64,000 nt of DNA. Source: Rhodococcus sp. 06-462-5. GTDB lineage: Bacteria; Actinomycetota; Actinomycetes; Mycobacteriales; Mycobacteriaceae. The notes below the pieces were generated by a model. It searched no databases. It was not told the origin of the DNA and was given only the letters and a program-made list of their open reading frames with translations. A program made the position numbers and the translations under genes. Location of the stretch: contig NZ_NOYD01000060.1 in NCBI RefSeq assembly GCF_002258315.1, positions 19,606 to 83,605 on the forward strand. Direction: 5' to 3'. How positions within the stretch are numbered: position 1 is the stretch's first letter; each line of letters starts with the position of its first letter. Of this stretch, positions 52,076 through 61,137 are shown piece by piece.

Positions 52076-54490
52076 ATGACAACCCCCACCCGACCGGACA
52101 CGATCACTCGACCCGGCCCCATCGCACGCTTTCTACTCGGTTGCTGCGGTGCCAACTGGATGCACATCAAGGAAAAAGCGGAGCTCAACTGGTACTGCAG
52201 CCTGGGGATGTCGGTGATCGTGACCTCGATCATCTCGGGCATTTCCGCAGTGCTGCTCGCTACCACTGGCTACTCGAATCTGCCGCTGGCGCTGGTGATT
52301 GCCATCGGAGTGGTGTGGACGATCGTCGTGTTCAACGTCGACCGCCTGATCGTTTCCCGGCCGCTCACCTCGTCGCGGTGGCGGAGCAAATTCAGCCTGT
52401 TCTTCGTGCGCTTTCTCCTCGCCGCGGGCATCGCGATCTTGATGGCCGAGGGCGTTGAGCTGACGCTTTTCGACGACGAGATCTCAGCGCAGGTCGATCG
52501 AGACAACAATGCTGCAGCAGTCCGGCAGCAGAACGAGTACAACCAGGCTCGGCTCGATGCCAAGGCATCGGCAGAGCAGAGGTACAAAGAGCAAATCGAG
52601 TACCCGAACACAGCCGTCGACCGTCTCACGGCCTCGGTCGATGCCGCGACGAAACAGGTCGAGGACGCGAATCGCGTGCTCAAGTGCGAATCAAACCCGG
52701 CACCGGACTGCGAGACGGGAACCGGCATCCCGGGGCTCGGCGCAGAAGGACAAGAGGCCTCCGCTGCAGTCGCGAGAGCGAACGAAGCGCTTCAGCGAGC
52801 AGTCGCTGCGCGCCAGGACTACACGGTGATACTCAAACCATCAGGCTTCACCGCCGACCAGTTGCAAGCGTGCGGCCAAGGACCGACGAGCACTGACCTG
52901 ACACAGCAGGCCATCGATACATGCCAAGCACAGATTCTGGTCAGCGAACAGGTCAACGCTGTACCGGTACCCAGCGAGGCTGACACCAGCCAGAACGGGC
53001 TACTGCGTCGGATCGTCGCGCTGTCCTCACTTGCCTCCGGAGAACACGGAACCACTATCTGGGCAGTACGCATCCTGTTGTTCATCGTGCTCGCCAGCAT
53101 CGATCTGGTGCCGTTGACCGCGAAGTTCGTCGGCGGCACCACCGGTCATGACGCGCGGGTCCGCAAGGACAGCATCGACGCGAACAACGAACTGGCCGAG
53201 AAGATCAACGACTCTGTGCACGCTGTTCCACACTTCCTGGAAAAGCAGAGGGGATGGAAGAAGCCCGCGGCCGATCAACGCCGCGCGTTCTTCACCGACG
53301 TCTTCGAGAAACAAGCCGACGACATTCGGGGGCGCTGGCAATCCCCGACCAACGCCCGTGACGATGTTCTCGATGAGCCGGAGACACTCGTCGACCCGGA
53401 CTCCGAACCGACGAACGGTGTCGGACCCGGATACGTCCTCCGAACGACTGACGGGGACAAATTCCAGCTCGTGGAACCACTCCCGGACGCTCGAACACGG
53501 TGGTACGACCTCTGGCTGTGCACCAGAAAAGATCGTGAGGACGAAGACCAAACGACTCGGGAGGAATACTTCGTAGCCAAGATCGGGAAAATCGATCCTG
53601 CGTTTGCGCCGGCCAAGCAGCCAGCGTTAAAAGGGCTCGAACGCGACGTTCTCGCTCGGCTCATTCCGTTGGGTCGGCACCATGTCGTCGACATAGTCAG
53701 TGGACAAGACGTGCAGCTAGACGACGATTCCGAGAGACCGTTCATCGTCATGAGGCACTACCCGCTAGGCGATATGAAGAAGTACGTGGAGGACCGATGG
53801 GGTAACGAAGTGCCGATACTTCCACTGCTGGAGTTGATCCACCAGACGCTGGAAGCTCTGCTCGTGACGCACCGCGCCGGCTTCCTGCACCTCGACATCA
53901 AGCCTGCCAACGTCCTTGTCGACTTGATCAATGGAGAACCTCACGCTGTGCTCACCGACTTCGGTATCGCCGGAGCGACCCGCGCATTCGATCAAGCAGG
54001 GTTCACCGACATGGACTCCACCTTCACCGGCACGTACAACTACGCCGCGATCGAACAGATCCTCCCGGGGCGCGGACTCGGCCATCAAACGGCACTGTGC
54101 GACCTGTGGTCAGTGGGCGCAATGGTCTATCGGCTCATCTCGGGGGCGTACCCGCGTGACTTCGCCGAGTCCCGTTGGGTCGACATGCCCCTGCTCGACA
54201 ACGGCAAAGTCGACCGCCGATCGGACGAGTACCGACGGTGGCTGGAAAAGACCAGGCCTGACGCGCCCCGGCTGGACGTCATCACCCCCGGTGTGCCTAC
54301 GCCGCTTGCTGATCTCGTCGAACGATGGCTATCGAACAACCCACTCGATCGAGTTGATCGCACTGCTCTGACGTTGGCCGAGGGTGAGAGCCTGTCCGAC
54401 CCCGGTGCGCTGCTCGAGAACCGCGGTGACGAAGCCGTGATGTCGGACGCTCTGGCACGCCTCGGCTCGACGGTCAGGGGCATACGATGA
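52076..54490 (+). CDS. DUF4407-Ser/Thr protein kinase fusion
   Basis: 804 residues. Residues 1-355 form a DUF4407 membrane module with helices at about 43-62, 69-89 (ending FNVDRLIV), 107-124 and 329-350, and an outer coiled-coil domain (140-310) with two Cys pairs. Residues 480-770 form a eukaryotic-type kinase: beta3 lysine in FVAKIGKI (K502), HLDIKPANVLV with catalytic D607 and N612, DFG at 628-630, and the substrate loop TGTYNYAAIEQ. The HRD arginine is Leu. Fusion of a sensor with this kinase is unusual; PASTA repeats as in PknB are absent. AAAGG precedes the ATG. Confidence 0.9.
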   Translation: MTTPTRPDTITRPGPIARFLLGCCGANWMHIKEKAELNWYCSLGMSVIVTSIISGISAVLLATTGYSNLPLALVIAIGVVWTIVVFNVDRLIVSRPLTSSRWRSKFSLFFVRFLLAAGIAILMAEGVELTLFDDEISAQVDRDNNAAAVRQQNEYNQARLDAKASAEQRYKEQIEYPNTAVDRLTASVDAATKQVEDANRVLKCESNPAPDCETGTGIPGLGAEGQEASAAVARANEALQRAVAARQDYTVILKPSGFTADQLQACGQGPTSTDLTQQAIDTCQAQILVSEQVNAVPVPSEADTSQNGLLRRIVALSSLASGEHGTTIWAVRILLFIVLASIDLVPLTAKFVGGTTGHDARVRKDSIDANNELAEKINDSVHAVPHFLEKQRGWKKPAADQRRAFFTDVFEKQADDIRGRWQSPTNARDDVLDEPETLVDPDSEPTNGVGPGYVLRTTDGDKFQLVEPLPDARTRWYDLWLCTRKDREDEDQTTREEYFVAKIGKIDPAFAPAKQPALKGLERDVLARLIPLGRHHVVDIVSGQDVQLDDDSERPFIVMRHYPLGDMKKYVEDRWGNEVPILPLLELIHQTLEALLVTHRAGFLHLDIKPANVLVDLINGEPHAVLTDFGIAGATRAFDQAGFTDMDSTFTGTYNYAAIEQILPGRGLGHQTALCDLWSVGAMVYRLISGAYPRDFAESRWVDMPLLDNGKVDRRSDEYRRWLEKTRPDAPRLDVITPGVPTPLADLVERWLSNNPLDRVDRTALTLAEGESLSDPGALLENRGDEAVMSDALARLGSTVRGIR

Positions 54491-55929
54491 ACAAGCATCT
54501 ACCACTGAGAGAGGCACGTGCGATGGTCCCCAACTCTTCGCCAGTTCCGCCCGCGAAGATCGGGATCCGCGAGGCACTGCGTACCCGGATAGCCTGCGCT
54601 GCGTTGTGGATCGTTTTCGTCGCTGTGCTGGTCTTCGGTGTGGGGAGAATCGACTTCGTCCGTGACAACGCCGCACTGGCAGTCTTTCTCGTGGGAAGTG
54701 TTGTCCCACTGATGGTGTGGCGGTTTGCTGGTATTGGCATTTCAGACCTGAAGTATCGCCGCGAACGTGGGCAAGGGCTTGGGTCCCAGGCCGGTGCTTC
54801 ATGGACCGATCGCGAGGAACAGACAGAACACGATCCCTTCGATCCTGTGGCGCAATCACAGGCCGCCTCCCCCCGCCGCGACGATCGGAATGACATGTCT
54901 CGCAACCTGTTCGACTTCCACGATGAACGCCGTCCGGAGCGAACACCGGCACCGCAACCGTTCGGTCCCGACCGGGTGCTACGGCAAGCGAGTCCGGACG
55001 ATTTCAGTGCGCCTCGTGCAACGGTCAACCCGGACAGCCTGACCGTCACCCGTCACGTTCCACTCGGCGGTGAAACCGACTCTGTGCAAAGCGAAATGAC
55101 CGATATCGGTGTGCCCCCTGCGTCTCGCGTAATCGATCGTGGCGAGCCCAGTACGAGTACGAGCACCCGAGGCGGAGCCCTTGACCGGTTGTTCGGCCGA
55201 TCGACGGACCGGATCGATACCGAGGAATCGACAGTAGGTCGAATACTGTCGTTTCCCGGCGGCGGCGGTGGCGCACTCTTCTTCGACGCCGACAGCGCGA
55301 CGGACGCCGGCCCGCGCAAAGAAAATCAGGACTGGGCGATCCTCAGCGGGTCTTTGCTGGGTATAGCCGATGGGGTCGGCGGGCGGTCTGCCGGCGGTCA
55401 AGCATCTCGCGCTGCGCTGCGGGCAGTCCGCGATGCGATCGAGGAAGACGGCATGAGTCTGGCGTCGGCGGTTACGCGTGCGAACACCGACGTCCGCGCG
55501 CGCCAGGACGACGACCCCGCGGATCGAGGAAGAGCAACGACTCTGGATATCGTTCACTTGGATGAAACCGGCTATCTGTACGGCGCCCATGTCGGTGACA
55601 GCCGCGTCTACATTCTTCCTGCGCGAGGTCGGCGACTGAGAAGATTGACGGCAGACCATTCGACCGGCAACACGCTCACACGCAGTATCGGTGGTGCGCG
55701 GTCGGTCACGCCCGATGTGTGGGCCCACGAGGCAGAACCAGGCGACATCGTGCTCGTCGCCACGGACGGTCTGTGGAAAGGCTCACTGCACGAGAATGAC
55801 ATCGAATCAACGTTGGTGGAGGCGCGACAACGCTCCACGATTCACATCGCAGAACGCCTCGTTGAGATTGCCAAAACCGGTGCGACCGACAACATCACAG
55901 TGATCGTGGGCCGAATCCAGCGCGCGTGA
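54487..55929 (+). CDS. PP2C-type Ser/Thr phosphatase with membrane N-terminus
   Basis: 480 residues, coupled to the kinase by ATGA. Two membrane segments at about 37-55 and 60-76 are followed by a disordered linker and a PP2C domain at about 265-478. The metal and active-site motifs are present: RKENQDWAILSGSLLGIADG (with GIADGVGG), GAHVGDSRVYIL, DHSTGNTLTRSIGG, VLVATDGLWKGS and GATDNITVIVG. It is the counterpart of PstP. Here the membrane part is N-terminal rather than C-terminal. It should reverse phosphorylation by the preceding kinase. Confidence 0.93.
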   Translation: MNKHLPLREARAMVPNSSPVPPAKIGIREALRTRIACAALWIVFVAVLVFGVGRIDFVRDNAALAVFLVGSVVPLMVWRFAGIGISDLKYRRERGQGLGSQAGASWTDREEQTEHDPFDPVAQSQAASPRRDDRNDMSRNLFDFHDERRPERTPAPQPFGPDRVLRQASPDDFSAPRATVNPDSLTVTRHVPLGGETDSVQSEMTDIGVPPASRVIDRGEPSTSTSTRGGALDRLFGRSTDRIDTEESTVGRILSFPGGGGGALFFDADSATDAGPRKENQDWAILSGSLLGIADGVGGRSAGGQASRAALRAVRDAIEEDGMSLASAVTRANTDVRARQDDDPADRGRATTLDIVHLDETGYLYGAHVGDSRVYILPARGRRLRRLTADHSTGNTLTRSIGGARSVTPDVWAHEAEPGDIVLVATDGLWKGSLHENDIESTLVEARQRSTIHIAERLVEIAKTGATDNITVIVGRIQRA

Positions 55930-55972
55930 ACTACAGAATCCATCGGTTCTGTTCGTGAAGGCCGTAGCGCGT

Positions 55973-56003
55973 CATGCTTTCCTCGACCGAGGAGGAAAGC
56001 ATG
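55973..56003 (+). promoter_or_regulatory. RBS- and start-sequestering hairpin
   Basis: CATGCTTTCCTC (55973-55984) is the exact complement of GAGGAAAGCATG (55992-56003), with the loop GACCGAG. The right arm contains the ribosome site and start codon of the FHA gene. The left arm holds an in-frame ATG (55974) as alternative start. A stable hairpin would hide the start and could allow control of FHA protein synthesis. Confidence 0.85.
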
Positions 56004-56849
56004 ACTGCTCTGATCATCATCGCAGCACTGGTCGCTACAGCCGCTGTCATTGCGAAAGTGGTTCGGACCCAACGCGCACAGGGCACTTTCGCGGGGAACG
56101 CTCCTCGCGCCGTCTCCAAGACGGTGCAGGAGCGTCTTCGGGTTCCTCTACCCACCCCCGAAAACGTTAGTGTCCGGGTTCTGGACAAGATCGTGAGCGG
56201 TGCGATCGGCACCGCTCGAACGAAGTTCATGCCGGTAGGCGTGCTCCTCGAACTCGCTCCGGAGATGTATGAACGCGTCGTGCCGATCTGGGTGCAGTTC
56301 TCCCGTGAACTGGGAGAAGATCTCGCCGCCCGTGCTGAAGCAGAATCGTGGAACTACTCCGGCGTTGCGTTCTCCCTCCGCGCAAACCCGGCTCTCGGCC
56401 GACGAGATGTCGAGGTAGTACTTCGCTATCCCGACGGCGACGACTCTCCGACCGACCAAGTCGGCGACGTCCCTCGCCGACCGCGCGGCGAGGACGACAT
56501 CACCGATGTCGCGCCGGGTGACGCCTCCGAGCTGTGGTTCGCCGATCTGCCCGACGGTCGACGCGTCGCTCTTCGCAAGGGTCGGCGCTACGTGGTCGGC
56601 GCATCCTCCACATCCGACATTGTCGTTTCCTCGCGGACCGTCTCACGGGCACACGCTGCCCTGCGCTGGCATCCCGCCGCTCAGGTGGTCGAAGTCGAAG
56701 ATCTCGACAGCACCAACGGCACCTGGCTCGACAACAGCCGGGTGGCCCCCCGCGAACCGAGGGCGGCGACGTCCGAGTGCGTGATCCGACTGGGAAAGCA
56801 CGACCGGATACGTCTGGTGAAACGAAGTGCCTCGGGGGCGTCGAGATGA
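56001..56849 (+). CDS. FhaA-like FHA-domain protein
   Basis: 282 residues. An N-terminal hydrophobic segment (LIIIAALVATAAVIAKVV) is followed by a domain at about 60-150 (KFMPVGVLLELAPEMYERVV, LGEDLAARAEAESW) resembling DUF3662 of FhaA. The C-terminal FHA domain is at about 190-275, with phosphothreonine-binding residues in RYVVGASSTSDIVVSSRTVS (G, S, R) and SRAHAALRW, then DSTNGTWLDNSRV. It would bind the phosphorylated kinase or synthase. Start codon is the ATG in the hairpin; a nine-codon longer form from 55974 is possible. ATGA overlap with the next gene. Confidence 0.88.
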   Translation: MTALIIIAALVATAAVIAKVVRTQRAQGTFAGNAPRAVSKTVQERLRVPLPTPENVSVRVLDKIVSGAIGTARTKFMPVGVLLELAPEMYERVVPIWVQFSRELGEDLAARAEAESWNYSGVAFSLRANPALGRRDVEVVLRYPDGDDSPTDQVGDVPRRPRGEDDITDVAPGDASELWFADLPDGRRVALRKGRRYVVGASSTSDIVVSSRTVSRAHAALRWHPAAQVVEVEDLDSTNGTWLDNSRVAPREPRAATSECVIRLGKHDRIRLVKRSASGASR

Positions 56850-59590
56850 TCGCCGACATGCTCGCGACGCTGTCCGTACTGGCGCTCACAGTTCTCGCCC
56901 TCCTGCGGGTACACACGGAAGCGGTGGCGACTCGACCAGCAGGTGGCGGCGCACCCGGTTTCAGCGGCGGGCAGAGTTCCAGCGACCTCGCGGCTCTTGG
57001 GGGACCTCCCGCGCTGGTGCTGACTGCAGCAGCCCAGCTGGGTTGGTCCGTGCAGCATTCGTTGCTCTACGTCGCGGCGGCAGCGGTGGTTCCGATCGTG
57101 TTGTGTGCGTTCGTTCGGCGCGTTGTGGGCGCATCCGCCTCCCTCGTGATCCCAGTCGCCGCCTGGACCCTCACGTGCCTCGGTGCCGTGACGGCGGAGA
57201 GGCTCTATCCGGGTAGCGGCGTCGACCAGGCGCGGTGGGCCTTGGTCGGGGTGGCCGCGTTCCTCGTCGCTGCGTGGATCGGCAGTACGTGGAACACCAC
57301 CGCTCGCTCGATCACGGGGACAGGCGTAGCGGTCGCAGGTTGTGTCGCACTGACGCTTCCCCTCATGCCCGGGATCGGCGTACTAGTCAACGGTGCCCCT
57401 GGTTGGATATCTGTCGGGCCCTTCGTCGGACAGACGGGCGATCTGGCCAGAATCCTGATCATCATCGGATTGGGATCGATGCTGTATGCCGCAGGACCAG
57501 CGCTGCGAGCGGGAAGGGTTACGCCCGCGTTGCTAGCCTGCTGGCCGGTCGCCTTCGCCGCGGCCCTCGGTGGCTACGCATCCGACCTCGGTCCGGTACT
57601 CGTGCTCACCGGTGCAGTAGCAGTCATGCTGATCGTGTGCGGCCCGCCACCGCGCGTCTGGATCGGATTTACGGCCGTCGGTACAGTCCTCGTCGTCGCA
57701 ACCTTTTTCGGTGTGGGAAAGCTCCGCGCCCGCATCGACCAGATGTTGAACCCCATCACGTCCGACGGACAGCTTCAGAACACAGGCGCGGCACTTCGGT
57801 CGTTCGCGACCGGAGGCTGGCTCGGCACCGGCTTCAACAACGGATCCCCGCTCGACGTCGCCAACGTAGAGAACGACTTCGTCCTCGCCGGCATCGGAGA
57901 GGAACGGGGAGCGATAGTGGTCATAGCAATCTGTTGCCTATTCGGTGCCTTGGTCACCGCCTGCTGGCTGTCGGCAATCCGTGCCACCAGCGCAGGGCCA
58001 CGCCTGATCTCGACCGGCCTGGCAGCCATGGTGTCCGTGCAAGCCCTGTACGTCACGCTCGCCACCATCAACAAGGTGCCTGTCACGGGGATGGTCGTCC
58101 CGTTCCTCTCCAACGGAGGAAGCTCGCTGACCTGTATGTGGATCGCCGTCGGGCTTATCGTCGGCATCGGATCCCACCGCTGGCGGCCGGTTCCAAGCGT
58201 CCCCGAACTCCGCGTTGTCGCACGCGTCGACCGAACGAAGTGGGCGATCCTCGGACTGTGGTTGATCGTCATCACTTTGGTTGCCTGGCAAACCGTCGTA
58301 CCCGAAGTTCCCGCACGAACCGCAGCCCAGGATGCCGCGTCACGAAACCCCGGCCCGGTTGTCTTCCGCGACGGGACGCCGTTCCTCGTCCCATCGACGA
58401 TGCGTGACGCGACCACCGATGCCGACGTGCAAACCCGCACCCTGGAGTCGTCGATACCGCAGCTCAACGGAGACATCGACGCCGCCTACTTCGTCGCCAC
58501 GAACATGAGCGCCGGCACTTGCTTACGACCATGGCTGGAACACCTTGTTGTGAAGAAGGCATGCGAATCACCGACAATGGTCACCTCCCTCGATTCAGCG
58601 GTCCAGACCGCTGCCCGCGACGGTCTCGAAACCCGCGGATACGAAGGGGACGTCGTAGCCTTGGACCTCAAGGACGGCAGTATCCTCGGCCTCTACTCAC
58701 ACCGCTCGGACCAACACTCCTATGACGCCGGCTACCCGGCGGTGTATTCGCAAAGCGCACCGGGATCGACGTTCAAAACCATCGTCGCAGCCAGCGCCCT
58801 GAGCGCAGGACAGAACACCACCACGCCGGTTCGCGACGAATACACACCCCCGGGCGGGGTCGGCATCGTCCACAACGCCGGCAACATCGAAGGCGGCGGC
58901 GATCTGACCCAGGCACTTGCGGAGTCCAGTAACACCGCATTCGCCGAGATCGCCATCCGAACCGGTCTGCAGTCGATCACCCAGATGACCGCGGTGCTCT
59001 CCGCCGATTCCGCCGACTTCCCGACTCACCCCGGCATCGTCGTGGGAGGCGTCGGCGACGACCCAGATGCGCTTGCGCGCACGGGATTCGGTCAGCAGGA
59101 CGTCCGCGCATCACCGTACGAAATGGCCGTGGCGGTGGGCCGACTCGCGACGAACGGAGCACTACCCCGCGCGCGGGTGCAGCTAGGGCAATGCACAGAC
59201 GACCAGCTGGATGTCGACTCCGTTACGTCGCCACCGGCAACCGCACTCGTTCTCGACAACCCGGTTACCGGACCCGTGCTCGACGGTATGCGGGCGGTCG
59301 TGCAGGACGGACACGCAGGCGAGCTCGGGATTCTCGACATGCCGGTCGCCGCGAAGACCGGCACCGCGGATGACGACCGCGGTTCCTACGACGGCTGGGT
59401 AGTCGCACTCGCGCCGGCAGAGAACCCCGAAATAGTCATCGCCGTCCGAATCTTGGGCGGTGAACAGTCGCCTCGATCCGGTGCAGCGGATGCCGCTCCC
59501 GTCGCAGCCGAGGTAGCGGTGGCGGCAATCGACGCAGTACGAGAAGATATCGGCCCGTGTCGCAAACCACAAGGAACGCAGGGAAAATAG
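56846..59590 (+). CDS. SEDS glycosyltransferase-transpeptidase fusion (RodA-PbpA in one chain)
   Basis: 914 residues. Residues 1-445 are a SEDS polymerase with about ten helices: GQTGDLARILI (the QxSExxK-like region), NDFVLAGIGEERG with the conserved Asp near 344, and the signature VPVTGMVVPFLSNGGSS at 411-427. After one more helix (467-483) comes a class B penicillin-binding domain: SxxK in SAPGSTFKTI (S641, K644), SSN at 694-696, and KTGT at 837-840. Normally RodA and PbpA are separate partners, so this single-chain form forces a 1:1 synthase. It should make and cross-link peptidoglycan, and all catalytic motifs are intact. ATGA overlap to the FHA gene. Confidence 0.93.
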   Translation: MIADMLATLSVLALTVLALLRVHTEAVATRPAGGGAPGFSGGQSSSDLAALGGPPALVLTAAAQLGWSVQHSLLYVAAAAVVPIVLCAFVRRVVGASASLVIPVAAWTLTCLGAVTAERLYPGSGVDQARWALVGVAAFLVAAWIGSTWNTTARSITGTGVAVAGCVALTLPLMPGIGVLVNGAPGWISVGPFVGQTGDLARILIIIGLGSMLYAAGPALRAGRVTPALLACWPVAFAAALGGYASDLGPVLVLTGAVAVMLIVCGPPPRVWIGFTAVGTVLVVATFFGVGKLRARIDQMLNPITSDGQLQNTGAALRSFATGGWLGTGFNNGSPLDVANVENDFVLAGIGEERGAIVVIAICCLFGALVTACWLSAIRATSAGPRLISTGLAAMVSVQALYVTLATINKVPVTGMVVPFLSNGGSSLTCMWIAVGLIVGIGSHRWRPVPSVPELRVVARVDRTKWAILGLWLIVITLVAWQTVVPEVPARTAAQDAASRNPGPVVFRDGTPFLVPSTMRDATTDADVQTRTLESSIPQLNGDIDAAYFVATNMSAGTCLRPWLEHLVVKKACESPTMVTSLDSAVQTAARDGLETRGYEGDVVALDLKDGSILGLYSHRSDQHSYDAGYPAVYSQSAPGSTFKTIVAASALSAGQNTTTPVRDEYTPPGGVGIVHNAGNIEGGGDLTQALAESSNTAFAEIAIRTGLQSITQMTAVLSADSADFPTHPGIVVGGVGDDPDALARTGFGQQDVRASPYEMAVAVGRLATNGALPRARVQLGQCTDDQLDVDSVTSPPATALVLDNPVTGPVLDGMRAVVQDGHAGELGILDMPVAAKTGTADDDRGSYDGWVVALAPAENPEIVIAVRILGGEQSPRSGAADAAPVAAEVAVAAIDAVREDIGPCRKPQGTQGK

Positions 59591-59593
59591 TTC

Positions 59594-60466
59594 ATGACGG
59601 CAACGAATTACACCACGGTCGAAGTGTGGGCCTCGGACATCGTCAAGTACCGAGATGACGGTGCGAACAACAGGCGCGTCCCCGTCGTAAGGTTCAGCCC
59701 GCCGAAACAGGTCGGACCTGCGATCCAGCTGGAGGAAGGGGACCGCCTCGAAATCGGTAGGCCCACCAAGAACGTCACCGACGGATACAGACGACTAGAT
59801 GTGCCGGATGCACATAAGGCGTTCTCTCGGAACAGTTTTTTGATCACGGAGAGGGCGGACGCGACGCAGGTTAGGACCAAGCAGCGCGGAGGCTGCCATA
59901 TCCAGTGGTGGGGTCACGCAACCGCTAGAGCGCTGAGAATGAACGAGAATTTTTTCGTGACAACGGACCCCACGTCGTTCCGAGTCGATTGCTCGGGACC
60001 GTTGGAACGCGGTCAAACGACATCCCACGAGCAGGCAGTCTGGGTGCTCGTACATCCGGGCAGGGTGCATCGGTTGCCACCGACGTCCCCGAACTATGTT
60101 CCGGGCGAATTAGAAACCGGTCTCACAGCCGGAGAAGACCCGACTGACCAGTACTTCTACCCAAAGGTCGTGCCGGGGACCAAGGCGCATCGGGAGTATC
60201 TGGCCGCACTCGATCTAATCGAATGGCACTTCAGCGATCTTCTGGAGTGGCCGCCGCGTTTCGAGCCTTCGGCGAGCAGGCCCGGGCTCTCTGGCGAGCG
60301 TCAGAAGGTGCTGCTTTTCCGTCACGCCCTGACCCAAGTCGGGCACCACGTCGATGCCGACGCCATTCACGCTCTCCCGGATTCGTTTCTACAGTGGATC
60401 GTCGCGCACAACATGCTGTCGTTCCACGATCATCGGCAAGACTCGCGCCTGGGATCGCTCGACTAG
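59594..60466 (+). CDS. Degenerate FHA-like protein with helical C-terminus
   Basis: 290 residues, starting four bases after the fusion stop. Residues 35-140 show an FHA-like pattern: LEEGDRLEIGRPTKN (the GR position), KAFSRNSFLITERAD (SR-x-S where SxxH is usual) and RMNENFFVTTDPTSF, so the binding site may be altered. The C-terminal half is helical (YLAALDLIEWHFSDLLEW, ALTQVGHHVDADAIHALP). It may read phosphorylation of the cluster proteins. The FHA call is a suggestion. Confidence 0.5.
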   Translation: MTATNYTTVEVWASDIVKYRDDGANNRRVPVVRFSPPKQVGPAIQLEEGDRLEIGRPTKNVTDGYRRLDVPDAHKAFSRNSFLITERADATQVRTKQRGGCHIQWWGHATARALRMNENFFVTTDPTSFRVDCSGPLERGQTTSHEQAVWVLVHPGRVHRLPPTSPNYVPGELETGLTAGEDPTDQYFYPKVVPGTKAHREYLAALDLIEWHFSDLLEWPPRFEPSASRPGLSGERQKVLLFRHALTQVGHHVDADAIHALPDSFLQWIVAHNMLSFHDHRQDSRLGSLD

Positions 60467-60475
60467 AGCGATCCC
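60451..60475 (+). terminator. Hairpin at the end of the phospho-regulated cluster
   Basis: GGGATCGCTC and GAGCGATCCC with the loop GACTA, perfect ten-base arms spanning the stop codon. No U-run follows. It is a likely intrinsic terminator of the actinobacterial type. A relative with the same left arm is at 60578-60606. Confidence 0.65.
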
Positions 60476-60507
60476 CGATCACTGTCCGGGCGTATCGCCG
60501 TGTTCTG

Positions 60508-61137
60508 TCAAGAATGCGGGCGAAACACACTGACTCGGCACGGCTGTACGACCGCAGTGATCAGGGCGTCCGCCAAGGTGGGATCGCTCGCAGGAAGCGA
60601 TCCCACTGCAAGCACCAGCCTGTTATTTCGAGTGACGTCTCGCGCCGCCCACGTTTCCGGGAACGCTGCCATGTCGTCCTGACCGTCGGCCGACTCGGCT
60701 GCACGATTGGTCGTCCGCGCTCCGCCGTCGAACGCCGGCCGAACCACACACCCAGACGCGAGCATTACAGCCAAGCACACCTTCGCAACTACCTCGGCGC
60801 GTCCGGACCGGGCTACGAGCTGCTGGGACGCCGCCTCTATCAGATCAAGAAACTCCTGATCTCCGTCGCCGAGTGAGGTCAAATATTCGTGCCACGGCTG
60901 CGCGTACGGACGTTCGGTCAACGCGACTCGTCGAGCGCGTGCGAGTTGCTGTTCGAGGACGAGATCAACGGTAGCGCGGCGCAGTTCGATCGGACCCCGA
61001 ACATCAACAGCGTGAACCCGAATAGTGTTGTTGCTGTGGGCCGCTACCGGATCCCGTGAGACGTGGGAATGGATACGAAAGTTTTCGGTTCCGGTGTGGA
61101 TCACAGTGCAATCGTCCCCGGCCGAGTCGGTGCTCAA
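60508..61137 (-). CDS. Unknown protein
   Basis: 209 residues from a TTG; the first 40 residues are weak, and a later start is possible. The core LEQQLARARRVALTERPY and LDLIEAASQQLVARSGRAEV is helical. No motif or membrane segment recognised. It is convergent with the synthase cluster. A perfect inverted repeat lies near its end. It may be a small regulator or remnant. Confidence 0.45.
   Translation of the reverse strand: MSTDSAGDDCTVIHTGTENFRIHSHVSRDPVAAHSNNTIRVHAVDVRGPIELRRATVDLVLEQQLARARRVALTERPYAQPWHEYLTSLGDGDQEFLDLIEAASQQLVARSGRAEVVAKVCLAVMLASGCVVRPAFDGGARTTNRAAESADGQDDMAAFPETWAARDVTRNNRLVLAVGSLPASDPTLADALITAVVQPCRVSVFRPHS
60578..60606. repeat. Second GGGATCGCT hairpin
   Basis: GTGGGATCGCT, loop CGCAGGA, AGCGATCCCAC: 11-base perfect arms, inside the coding region of 60508-61137. 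The left arm repeats that of 60451-60460. Confidence 0.75.
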
